Of a stretch of DNA of 64,000 nucleotides, positions 1 through 7,050 are shown piece by piece. Below the pieces are notes generated by a model that worked only from the letters and a program-made list of their open reading frames with translations, did not search any database and was not told the DNA's origin. Source of the stretch: Lacticaseibacillus baoqingensis (lineage in GTDB: Bacteria > Bacillota > Bacilli > Lactobacillales > Lactobacillaceae); NCBI RefSeq assembly GCF_003946165.1, contig NZ_RHOI01000007.1:54703-118702 (forward strand), given 5' to 3'. Within the stretch, counting starts at the first letter, position 1, and each line of letters begins with the position of its first letter. Position numbers and translations under genes: made by a program.

Positions 1-1
1 A

Positions 2-571
2 CAGATACTGGAAACGGCTTATGAGTTGGTGGTCGAGGAAGGTTTTCACAGCTTTACCGCACGCAACATTGCGCGCCATTTGAGTTGTTCGACCCAGCCG
101 ATCTACTTGGAATTCAACTCAATGGGGGAGTTGAAAGCCGAGGTCATGAAAATGATCAAAGAAACGCTGCACCAAAAAATGTCTCGCCGATTCACGCAAG
201 ACCCGATCGTGGATCTAGGGTTGGCCTACATTAATTTTGCCTTAGAAAATCGCACCTTATACCGGGCGGTGTTTGTTGAAGATCATTTTGGTGTAGAAGA
301 AATGCGGGAATACGCGGTGAACACGGCATTAGTCCGCTTCAATGATTATGCGCCGGCAGCCAAGTTATCCAGCGAACAACAACGCAATACCTTAAGCGGG
401 TTATGGATCGTGGCAACTGGGATCTGCAACTTGATGGCTGCTGGGTTCATTGATATCACGCGTGAGCAAATGATCGATATTTTGCAGGCAGTGGTGCATG
501 ACTTCATCGTCAATAAGCGCTTTTCAGCCGATGCTAAGATGATCAGCTTGACGCAAGCCTTAGTGGGGTAA
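2..571 (+). CDS. TetR/AcrR-family transcriptional regulator, 5' end cut by window edge
   Basis: The frame is open to the left edge, so the true start lies outside the window; the first in-frame TTG/GTG codons at 26 and 29 fall inside the DNA-binding domain and are not the start. The visible N-terminal part reads as a TetR helix-turn-helix (ILETAYELVVEEGF, then FTARNIARHLSCSTQPIYLEF with the usual T-x-R-x-I-A pattern and the recognition-helix STQPIYLEF). The remaining ~140 residues are a helical ligand-binding domain that is not recognisable by sequence. TetR proteins are mostly repressors that release DNA on binding a small ligand. A hairpin terminator follows the stop, and a palindrome beside the next promoter (624-638) is a candidate operator. 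The ligand is unknown. Confidence 0.85.
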   Translation, partial: QILETAYELVVEEGFHSFTARNIARHLSCSTQPIYLEFNSMGELKAEVMKMIKETLHQKMSRRFTQDPIVDLGLAYINFALENRTLYRAVFVEDHFGVEEMREYAVNTALVRFNDYAPAAKLSSEQQRNTLSGLWIVATGICNLMAAGFIDITREQMIDILQAVVHDFIVNKRFSADAKMISLTQALVG

Positions 572-581
572 TGTTTGGATC

Positions 582-608
582 AGAGTCGCAGCGCGGCTCT
601 TTTTTTTT
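582..608 (+). terminator. Intrinsic terminator after the TetR gene
   Basis: An 8-bp stem (AGAGTCGC / GCGGCTCT, one G-U pair) with a 3-nt loop is followed by eight T residues. Confidence 0.85.
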
Positions 609-613
609 GCCAT

Positions 614-638
614 TATAATACGATGAGAACTTTTCTCA
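614..638 (+). promoter_or_regulatory. -10 box with adjacent 15-bp palindrome (candidate operator)
   Basis: A perfect TATAAT at 614-619 is followed 4 nt later by the palindrome TGAGAActtTTCTCA (624-638), which would lie over the transcription start. No good -35 is visible. A second possible promoter is TTGTCA-17-TAGCCT (648-676). The position suits a repressor, possibly the TetR protein just upstream. Operator function is inference. Confidence 0.4.
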
Positions 639-705
639 CAAAAAACGTTGTCATTCATCAAACTTTAATGTAGCCTGTGACTAGACAGAAAAAGGGGTGA
701 TGGCT

Positions 706-1599
706 ATGAACTATTTGGCGATCGATATTGGTGAGCGCTTGATGACCTACGCGCTGGTCACCGCCAGCGGCGCAATCGTAGTCAAAGGCAATCAATTGAC
801 GCAACGCGCCGATTGGGCGGTATTTATGACTAATTTAATCGAGTTGATCGATCGCCATGCTGCCGATATTGCAGGCGTGGGCTTGGCGCTGCCAGGAGTC
901 GTGGATCCTGAAAAAGGCATGGTCTTACAATGCTCAGCACTGCCTTTTTTAGAAGGCCAACCACTGGTTGCCGCTTTGCAGCGCAATTTGAGTGTCGCGG
1001 TGCCAGTAGCGCTGGCAAGCCGCGTCCATGCCGCGGCGTTAGCAGAAAAATGGCAAGGCCGCTTGACCAACATCGCCGATGGCGCTTTGGTGGTGATCGG
1101 CAGTCAAGTAGAAGTGGCGGTGTTTATCGATGACCATTTGTATCGCGGCGCGCATGCATTAGGCGGCTTGGCAAATTTAATGGTGATCGATGCGACCAAT
1201 CCTGATGCCAGCGGGCAAAGTGCATTGGGCTTGTCTGCAGATGGTTTTTTGGCTTCTGTTGCCACCAAGCTGCAATTGCCTACCGGTCAGCTGGCGGCGC
1301 AAGTTTTTCATGCCTTGATGGCCCAAGAGCCGGCTGCCGTACATGCGTTTCGGGCGTTCACCAAAGCCATCGCGGTCGTGTTGTACAATTTGCAAAGCGT
1401 CTTGGATCTGCAGCGGATCGTCGTTGGCGGCCCGTTGAGCACCCAGCCGTTATTAGCCGCCCAGTTAGGAACGGAATTCACCCAGTTGCGCGTGGAAGCG
1501 ACTCAAGCTCCGCAAATTTTAACCACGCCAGAAATCGTCAGCACGCGGTTTGCCCATGACGCTCGCTTGATCGGGGCGGTTTACCCTTTGACTTATTGA
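706..1599 (+). CDS. ROK-family protein, atypical (no zinc motif)
   Basis: This 297-residue protein has the ROK (repressor/ORF/kinase) fold signature: an N-terminal phosphate-binding strand (AIDIGERL, residues 5-12), GLALPGVVDPEKGMV near residues 60-75, and a C-terminal RIVVGGPLS. ROK kinases phosphorylate sugars such as glucose or N-acetylmannosamine with ATP. Two hallmarks are weak: the first loop reads DIGER instead of DIGGT, and the C-x-C-G-x-x-G-C zinc motif is absent; only one Cys is present. It may bind sugars without being an active kinase. The start at ATG 706 is chosen because AAGGGG lies 8 nt upstream; GTG 697 and ATG 700 are too close to that site. It is transcribed alone between two terminators. 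Confidence 0.75.
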   Translation: MNYLAIDIGERLMTYALVTASGAIVVKGNQLTQRADWAVFMTNLIELIDRHAADIAGVGLALPGVVDPEKGMVLQCSALPFLEGQPLVAALQRNLSVAVPVALASRVHAAALAEKWQGRLTNIADGALVVIGSQVEVAVFIDDHLYRGAHALGGLANLMVIDATNPDASGQSALGLSADGFLASVATKLQLPTGQLAAQVFHALMAQEPAAVHAFRAFTKAIAVVLYNLQSVLDLQRIVVGGPLSTQPLLAAQLGTEFTQLRVEATQAPQILTTPEIVSTRFAHDARLIGAVYPLTY

Positions 1600-1712
1600 A
1601 CCAGAATTTCGTGGTTGTGTTTAACCGCCACAATGCCTAAAATAGTCTAGGTGCGTTTCTTCAGAAAAGGTTACGGTTGTGCGCTAATTGTGCGCGAGCT
1701 GTCAACGTAACG

Positions 1713-1718
1713 TATAAT
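1713..1718 (+). promoter_or_regulatory. Promoter -10 of mvaK2
   Basis: A perfect TATAAT lies in a 180-nt gap; the best -35 is TTGTGC at 1688-1693 with a long 19-nt spacer. The in-frame ATG at 1720 overlaps this box, so it would lie upstream of the transcription start and cannot be the translation start. Confidence 0.55.
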
Positions 1719-1776
1719 CATGACGATAAACACTCGGCCATTTTGGCACAAATTTTTGGTGAAGGGTTCTGATGGA

Positions 1777-2847
1777 TTGGTAACAGCGCAGGCGCCAGGC
1801 AAGCTTTATATTGCTGGTGAATACGCGGTGGTGGAAACTGGGTACCCCGCGGTGATCGTGGCTTTGAATCAATTCGTGACTGTAACTGTCGAAGTTGCAC
1901 AAACGTATGGGTGCATCAACTCAAAGCAATATCAGGAGAATTCGTTGACCTGGCAGCGTAATGGCGATGAGATGGTGTTCGATAATCGGGATAATCCGTT
2001 TCATTATATCCTCAGTGCGATCCGCTGTACCGAGATCTATGCCCGCGAGCAAGGCAAGCCATTGTCGCTATACACAATGGATATTGATTCGGATCTCGAC
2101 TCAACGGATGGCAAAAAATATGGTCTTGGCAGTTCGGCGGCCGTGACGGTGGCCACAGTGAAGGCGTTGAATCAGTTTTATCAATTAGAGATGTCCAATG
2201 ATCAGATCTTCAAACTGGCGGCGATCGCGCATTTGGACATTCAAGGCAACGGCAGTTTAGGCGATATTGCGGCTTCTGTTTACGGCGGATGGATCGCGTA
2301 TCGCTCGTTTGATAAAGACTGGTTGGCGGCGCAGCGGCGCATGCACAGTTTAAGCGACTTATTGACGATGCCATGGCCGCAGTTGTCCATTGAGTTGTTA
2401 CAAGCGCCGGCTGAGCTGCAATTATTGATCGGCTGGACCGGCTCACCGGCTTCCACGTCGCGATTGGTCGATAAAATCGCCATTGCACAAGCCAAAAAGC
2501 ATGCCGCATATCAGCATTTTTTGGATGCCAGCCGCAATACGCTGGAAGGTTTGATCGAAGGTTTTCGCCAACATTCGCTGGCGGCGATCCAAGCCGGGAT
2601 CCGGGCCAATCGGCAGTTATTGAATCAATTGGCCAGCTTGTCTGGTGTCGAAATCGAAACGCCGGTCCTCAAACAAATGTGTGATTTGGCTGAAGGGGCT
2701 GGCGGGGCCGCTAAAAGCAGCGGTGCCGGCGGCGGTGATTGCGGGATCGCCTTGGTGGATGCCACGGTCGATGCTCACACCTTGTTGGCGCGCTGGCAAA
2801 ACGCCGCGATCGAACCGCTGCCATTCAAGGTACATGCGATCCAATGA
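1777..2847 (+). CDS. mvaK2: Phosphomevalonate kinase
   Basis: A GHMP kinase that phosphorylates mevalonate 5-phosphate with ATP in the mevalonate pathway to isopentenyl diphosphate, in the cytosol. The N-terminus APGKLYIAGEYAVVE, the ATP loop GLGSSAAVTVA and the C-terminal GAGGAAKSSGAGGGDCG motif identify the MvaK2 branch rather than MvaK1 or MvaD. I place the start at TTG 1777, with GAAGGG about 10 nt upstream; this gives LVTAQAPGKL, which fits the usual family N-terminus, and about 356 residues. The ATG at 1720 overlaps the -10 box. In many Gram-positive bacteria mvaK2 sits in a mvaK1-mvaD-mvaK2 operon; here it stands alone, 6.4 kb from the thiolase-mvaA-mvaS operon. Confidence 0.9.
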   Translation: MVTAQAPGKLYIAGEYAVVETGYPAVIVALNQFVTVTVEVAQTYGCINSKQYQENSLTWQRNGDEMVFDNRDNPFHYILSAIRCTEIYAREQGKPLSLYTMDIDSDLDSTDGKKYGLGSSAAVTVATVKALNQFYQLEMSNDQIFKLAAIAHLDIQGNGSLGDIAASVYGGWIAYRSFDKDWLAAQRRMHSLSDLLTMPWPQLSIELLQAPAELQLLIGWTGSPASTSRLVDKIAIAQAKKHAAYQHFLDASRNTLEGLIEGFRQHSLAAIQAGIRANRQLLNQLASLSGVEIETPVLKQMCDLAEGAGGAAKSSGAGGGDCGIALVDATVDAHTLLARWQNAAIEPLPFKVHAIQ

Positions 2848-2854
2848 TCAAAGT

Positions 2855-2879
2855 AAGGCAGCCTCAGGTTGTCTTTTTT
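2855..2879 (+). terminator. Terminator after mvaK2
   Basis: A 9-bp stem with two G-U pairs (AAGGCAGCC / GGTTGTCTT), a 3-nt loop and a T tract. Confidence 0.7.
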
Positions 2880-2886
2880 AATGCGA

Positions 2887-2931
2887 TTGGCCGGTTGCCT
2901 GTGACACTGTTATAATTAGCATATGTCACAG
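2887..2931 (+). promoter_or_regulatory. Promoter with extended -10 bracketed by a perfect inverted repeat
   Basis: TTGGCC (2887-2892), an 18-nt spacer and TGTTATAAT (extended -10, box 2911-2916). The perfect 8-bp arms CTGTGACA (2899-2906) and TGTCACAG (2924-2931) flank the -10 box symmetrically. The left arm is upstream of the expected RNA start, so this is a DNA operator candidate and not an RNA hairpin. Confidence 0.6.
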
Positions 2932-2944
2932 TGGAGGATTAATT

Positions 2945-3697
2945 ATGGGCGCATTTATTCGCAATAATTTGCTCGTGCGGGAGCTGGCAGTGGGCTTATT
3001 ATTGATCATTGTCTTGGTCAGTTTTTATATTCGCTACGCCAAGGCGTCGCATCGCCGGTATGAACGCACGCGTGAGCGGCGCATGGCGATGGTCGTCCGC
3101 TCGGCACGGCGGCAGCTTGTGGTCGTGCTGCTTTTGTTAGTAGCGGTATTGGTCTATGATCGGGTCTTGCCGCATTGGGGTTTAGGCGCCTCACAAGCGG
3201 CGACACAGTCGGTTAAAGTGGCTTCCAGCAGCCATCAGCCCGCTGCCAAAAAGGCGGTGCAGTCAAAAGCGGCGAGTCAGCAAGCCAAAAGCCGGCTAAC
3301 ACAAGCCGCCAGCGCTAAAGCCGCCAGCGCCAAACAAGCCAGTGCCCAAGCGGCAGCCAGCGCTTCAGCCAAACAAGCCAGCGCACAAGCGGCGGCTAAA
3401 AGCCAAGCCAGCCAAACCGCAGCCAGCCAAGCCAGCGCCAAAGCCGCCAGTCAAGCTCAAGCGAACCAACCGTCGCCAAAAGCCAAGGCAGTGGCCGCGG
3501 TCCAGCAATATCTTGTTCAGCACCCGGCTGCGGCGGCAGATCGCGTCGACAACGTTGGGGTGATCGAATATAGCACCGATTATAATGGGATCCCGGCTTA
3601 TCATGTGGGGTTGTATCAAACCCAAGGGGACGGGTCCAGTGTGGCGATCCACATGTATTTTGTTTATGCCAATGGGCAAACAGCGAAAGCATATTAA
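2945..3697 (+). CDS. Membrane protein with Ala/Ser/Gln/Lys low-complexity linker, function unknown
   Basis: A 250-residue protein starting at ATG with GTGGAGG about 8 nt upstream. It has two hydrophobic segments (about residues 10-27 and 58-73) joined by a basic stretch. Then come ~90 residues made almost only of A, S, K and Q in irregular repeats (KQASAQAAA occurs twice), which look like a cell-wall-spanning linker. A globular C-terminal domain of ~70 residues follows (VQQYLVQHPAA ... YHVGLYQTQGDGSSVAIHM). I do not recognise the domain. The topology suggests a membrane-anchored outer-surface protein. It is monocistronic and possibly regulated through the inverted repeat at its promoter. Confidence 0.7.
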   Translation: MGAFIRNNLLVRELAVGLLLIIVLVSFYIRYAKASHRRYERTRERRMAMVVRSARRQLVVVLLLLVAVLVYDRVLPHWGLGASQAATQSVKVASSSHQPAAKKAVQSKAASQQAKSRLTQAASAKAASAKQASAQAAASASAKQASAQAAAKSQASQTAASQASAKAASQAQANQPSPKAKAVAAVQQYLVQHPAAAADRVDNVGVIEYSTDYNGIPAYHVGLYQTQGDGSSVAIHMYFVYANGQTAKAY

Positions 3698-3701
3698 CGT
3701 G

Positions 3702-3739
3702 ATTGGGGGTGTGGCCAATGCTGCACGCCCAATTTTATT
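3702..3739 (+). terminator. Terminator after the low-complexity membrane protein gene
   Basis: The arms ATTGGGGGTG and CACGCCCAAT pair with two mismatched positions and are followed by TTTATT. It is only moderately strong, so read-through into the YihY gene is possible. Confidence 0.5.
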
Positions 3740-3756
3740 GATAGGGGGAAAAACGT

Positions 3757-4770
3757 ATGCGCGGCAATCGCCGTAAAATGGTCTTGAAGCGGCCACCACG
3801 CGTGCAGCCAGTGGCGCTGACGCCGGCGCAGCGCCAAGCCATCAAAGACGGACGCATTCCGTTGGCTGACATGGCGCTGCCCAAGCGGGTCAAATTACGG
3901 GAATTCATCAAACTCGCCATGCGGCGCATCGGGGAAGCTGAATTAGGTGCGACTTCAGCGTCTTTGGCCTTTTATTCGCTGCTGTCCATGTTTCCCATGT
4001 TGATTTTATTAGGGAATTTGCTGCCTTTGTTTGGGTTTAAATATGACTCGGTCACAGATTACCTCAGCCAAGTGATCCCGATGTCGATCATGACTTGGAT
4101 CAACCCGGTGATCCACAACTTGTTGAATTCGACTTCAGGCTCGGCACTGTCGATCGGGGCGGTGGCGACTTTGTGGGCTGCCAGCTTAGCGGTTAGCGGC
4201 TTGAAAACCGGCTTTAACAAGGCGTATGGGGTGGCCAGCCCGGCGAACTTTCTCGTGCAGCGGTTGATTTCAATGGTGATGATCTTCACGCTGATCTTTG
4301 CGTTAGGCCTGGTGATGATCGCCTTTACCTTTGGCCGGCAATTCTTGGAGTGGCTGGTGCCGTTGCTGGGCTTATCGGATAATTGGCTCAAGACGTTTAA
4401 CACGCTGCGCTGGCCGGTGACGGTAGCCGCATTAGTCGTGGTGATCTTTGCCATTGATTATTTCTTGCCTAATGTCCGGATCCGCTTTTGGACGATTTTG
4501 CCCGGCGGTATTTTTACGATCATTGGCTGGTTGGCGTTAGCCCAGTTCTTTTCGATCTACATGCGCTATTTTGGCTCGCGTTTCAGCACATATGGGACCA
4601 TTGGCACCTTTATGGTCTTGCTGTTGTGGCTGAATTTTAGTGCCTTATTGATGCTGATCGGTGCCGTGATCAATGCCTTAGTGGCAGAATACTACACCGG
4701 CAGGCTGCATCACTCGCGCGGGAAAGTGCATGATTTCGTTAAAAATGTGCGCATCAGCCAAGACAAATAA
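3757..4770 (+). CDS. YihY/BrkB-family membrane protein
   Basis: A 337-residue integral membrane protein of the YihY/UPF0761 family, often misnamed ribonuclease BN. A basic cytosolic N-terminus of ~60 residues precedes the family signature GEAELGATSASLAFYSLLSMFPMLI (split over residues ~62-86). Six or more hydrophobic helices follow, with the conserved F-x-x-Y-x-x-x-F-G-x-x-x-x-x-Y-G-x-x-G pattern near residues 268-290. The molecular role of the family is not established. The start ATG has TAGGGGG 9 nt upstream. It ends at a bidirectional terminator shared with convergent pyk. Confidence 0.9.
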   Translation: MRGNRRKMVLKRPPRVQPVALTPAQRQAIKDGRIPLADMALPKRVKLREFIKLAMRRIGEAELGATSASLAFYSLLSMFPMLILLGNLLPLFGFKYDSVTDYLSQVIPMSIMTWINPVIHNLLNSTSGSALSIGAVATLWAASLAVSGLKTGFNKAYGVASPANFLVQRLISMVMIFTLIFALGLVMIAFTFGRQFLEWLVPLLGLSDNWLKTFNTLRWPVTVAALVVVIFAIDYFLPNVRIRFWTILPGGIFTIIGWLALAQFFSIYMRYFGSRFSTYGTIGTFMVLLLWLNFSALLMLIGAVINALVAEYYTGRLHHSRGKVHDFVKNVRISQDK

Positions 4771-4806
4771 ATAGGATCAGCCAAATTTTGGCTGATCCTA
4801 TTTTTT
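4771..4806. terminator. Bidirectional terminator between YihY gene and pyk
   Basis: The near-perfect inverted repeat ATAGGATCAGCCAAA / TTTGGCTGATCCTAT has a T tract on each strand and ends both convergent genes. Confidence 0.95.
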
Positions 4807-4807
4807 G

Positions 4808-6238
4808 TTAATCGGCAACGCGGCGAAGCATCACGTTGTTGGTGGAGCCTGGTTCGTAAAGCGGCAAACCGGCCACGATCACGACGACATCGCCGCCTTT
4901 GATCTCACCGGCAGCCACCAGTTTGGCTTCGGCTTCGGCGACTAAAGATTCAAAATCGTTGCCTTTTTCAAAGACTAACGGCGTCACGCCCCAAGAAAGC
5001 AACAGGCTGGAAGCGGTGCGTTGGTCATAAGTGACGGCTACGATCGGCGCTTGCGGCTTGAGCCGCGAGATCTGGCGGGCGGTATAGCCGCTGGAAGTCA
5101 ACGTGATGATGGCTTTGGCGTTGACCCGATCGGCGGCGGTCACCGCGGCGATCGCAGTGGTGGTGGTGATCGAACCGGAACTCTTGAGTTCTTCAAGCAC
5201 TGGGGAATGCTTTGGCAGCATCTTGTCGGTGCGTTCGTCGATCACGGCCATGGTGTGGACAGATTGGACCGGGTAATCCCCATTGGCTGATTCGCCGGAT
5301 AACATGGTAGCGTCGGTGCCTTGCAAGACGGCAAACGCCACATCGGTAACTTCCGCGCGGGTCGGCCGCGGGTTTTCTTGCATGGAATCAAGCATTTGCG
5401 TGGCGGTGATCACCGGCTTGCCAGCCAGCAGGCATTTGTGGATCAATTCTTTTTCAACGGCAGGGACTTCTTCATAAGGGATCTCGATGCCCATGTCGCC
5501 GCGAGCGACCATTAAGCCGTCGGCAGCGGCTAAGATGGCATCGCTGTTGTTGATGCCTTCTTGAGATTCGATCTTGGGAATGATCAAGACATCTTCGCCG
5601 CCAACTTCTGCCAGCACGTCTTTGATTTCTTGGACATCAGAGACTTTGCGGACAAAAGACGCCGCAATGAAGCTGATGCCTTGGCTGACCCCGAAGCGAA
5701 TGTCATCTTTGTCTTTATCTGTGATCCCTTTGAGTTGGAGAGAAACACCAGGGGAGTTGACACCTTTTTTCGACCCTAATTCTGCTGGGTTTTGGACTTC
5801 CAGGGTCAATTCGCGGGTGGCAGGGTTTTTGGCGATGATCTCAGTGTCCAACAAGCCGTCATCAAACAACACATGATGGCCGATTTCCACATCGTCATAC
5901 AAGCCGCCATAAGTGATGTCAATGGCGCCTTTTTCGCTGAGTTTGCCGGTGTTCATCGACAAGGTGATCTTATCGCCAGTGGCATATTCGACCTTGCCGC
6001 CATCGGTGGTGGCTGTGGTGCGAATCTCAGCGCCTTTGGTGTCGAGCATCAAGCCGACTTTGACGCCGGTTTCTTGCATCGCTTGCTTGACCAAGTTCAT
6101 CCGGCCGAGTTGTTCCGCATGATCGCCATGGGAGAAGTTGAACCGGAAGATATTGGCACCCGCGTTGATCAACGCCTTGATAGTTTGCAAGTCGTTGGAC
6201 GCTGGGCCCAGCGTCGACACGATTTTAGTTTTACGCAT
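4808..6238 (-). CDS. pyk: Pyruvate kinase
   Basis: Transfers phosphate from phosphoenolpyruvate to ADP in the last step of glycolysis. All hallmarks are present: MRKTKIVSTLGPAS at the N-terminus, the K-x-E metal site in IPKIESQEGINN, MVARGDMGIEIP, and ITATQMLDSM with NPRPTRAEVTDV. The start MRKTK has GGAGGG about 9 nt upstream; an in-frame extension of 18 codons has no ribosome site. The protein is 476 residues and stops after the allosteric C-domain. It lacks the extra PEP-utiliser-like domain (~110 residues) that many Bacillus and Lactobacillus pyruvate kinases carry. It is also not next to pfkA, its usual neighbour, so a second pyk elsewhere is possible. Confidence 0.95.
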   Translation of the reverse strand: MRKTKIVSTLGPASNDLQTIKALINAGANIFRFNFSHGDHAEQLGRMNLVKQAMQETGVKVGLMLDTKGAEIRTTATTDGGKVEYATGDKITLSMNTGKLSEKGAIDITYGGLYDDVEIGHHVLFDDGLLDTEIIAKNPATRELTLEVQNPAELGSKKGVNSPGVSLQLKGITDKDKDDIRFGVSQGISFIAASFVRKVSDVQEIKDVLAEVGGEDVLIIPKIESQEGINNSDAILAAADGLMVARGDMGIEIPYEEVPAVEKELIHKCLLAGKPVITATQMLDSMQENPRPTRAEVTDVAFAVLQGTDATMLSGESANGDYPVQSVHTMAVIDERTDKMLPKHSPVLEELKSSGSITTTTAIAAVTAADRVNAKAIITLTSSGYTARQISRLKPQAPIVAVTYDQRTASSLLLSWGVTPLVFEKGNDFESLVAEAEAKLVAAGEIKGGDVVVIVAGLPLYEPGSTNNVMLRRVAD

Positions 6239-6413
6239 GTTAGATGTTTCCCTCCAAAATAGTTGATGTAAACGTGATAAAAATCTCACCATTTTATTCT
6301 AGAGAATATTAATGGATTAAACCATTACAATTGTGTGTCAGTTGCACCGGCAAAAGCGCAGAATTGACCAATGAATGAGATTGATTGGCAAAGGCAAGGC
6401 AGGGGTGAAGCAA

Positions 6414-6441
6414 TTGCATTCTTTGTTAAATCAGTTACAAT
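6414..6441 (+). promoter_or_regulatory. Promoter of the FMN-reductase/ApbE operon
   Basis: TTGCAT, a 16-nt spacer, then TACAAT; the start codon at 6490 with its AGGAG lies about 40 nt downstream of the expected RNA start. Confidence 0.55.
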
Positions 6442-6489
6442 TTCAGTAGTAGCTTAAATGGCCGAGCCTGACCGATAGGAGTGATTAAT

Positions 6490-7050
6490 GTGAAATTTAT
6501 CGCAATCGTAGGCACTAATGCCAAGCATTCGTATAATCGAATGCTTTTACACGAGATGCAAGCGCGGTTTGACCAAGCGCAAATCGAGGTGGTCGATATC
6601 CAAAATATTCCGATGTTTAACGAAAATCATCCCGAAACTGACCCTGAACCGGTGGGGCAATTAGCCGACGCGATCACGGCGGCTGACGGCGTGATCATTG
6701 GCTGCCCAGAGTACAATCACAGCGTGCCTTCCCCATTAAAAAGCGTGATCGAATGGCTGTCTTATCGCGTGCATCCCTTGGCAGAAAAGCCGGTGATGAT
6801 CGTTGGGGCTTCCATTTATCCGCAAGGGTCATCACGAGCGCAGCTGCACTTGCGGCAGATCTTAGATTCGCCTGGCGTGAATGCCCAAGTTTTTCCCGGC
6901 AATGAATTCTTACTGGGCCAGGCCAATCAGGCGTTTGATCAAGCCGGCCGGCTGCAAGACCAAGGGACGATCGACTTTTTGACCCAATGCTTTACCGGCT
7001 TCTTGGACTTCGTGTTGATGCACCAGCAATTTTCGAAGGGGGACGCCTAA
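6490..7050 (+). CDS. NAD(P)H-dependent FMN reductase-like flavoprotein
   Basis: A 186-residue flavodoxin-fold protein of the NADPH-dependent FMN reductase (azoreductase/YhdA/chromate reductase) family. The phosphate loop is [14 protein letters not shown] at residues 7-20, and the flavin/dimer segment is [20 protein letters not shown] near residues 77-96. Such enzymes reduce FMN, quinones or azo compounds with NAD(P)H. GTG 6490 is preferred over GTG 6481, because AGGAG lies 7 nt before 6490 and overlaps 6481. It is the first gene of a three-gene operon and a close paralogue of the reductase domain of the next gene, so a tandem duplication is likely. It has no PAS domain and no flavinylation tail. 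Confidence 0.88.
   Translation: MKFIAIVGTNAKHSYNRMLLHEMQARFDQAQIEVVDIQNIPMFNENHPETDPEPVGQLADAITAADGVIIGCPEYNHSVPSPLKSVIEWLSYRVHPLAEKPVMIVGASIYPQGSSRAQLHLRQILDSPGVNAQVFPGNEFLLGQANQAFDQAGRLQDQGTIDFLTQCFTGFLDFVLMHQQFSKGDA

Noticed and set aside
1600..1712. Hairpin-like GTGG...CCAC sequence after the ROK gene considered as terminator
   Set aside because: The pairing is imperfect and no T tract follows.
3290..3480. Dense short repeats considered as a CRISPR array
   Set aside because: The repeats are in-frame codons of an A/S/Q/K linker, of uneven length, with no unique spacers and no cas genes.
3365..3799. 144-codon open frame on the minus strand across the low-complexity gene
   Set aside because: It is the antisense of the A/S/Q-rich repeat, has no ribosome site and reads into the start of the YihY gene; the plus-strand frame has a promoter, ribosome site and membrane anchor.
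5792..6262. 156-codon plus-strand frame opposite pyk
   Set aside because: Entirely antisense to conserved pyruvate kinase motifs, without ribosome site.
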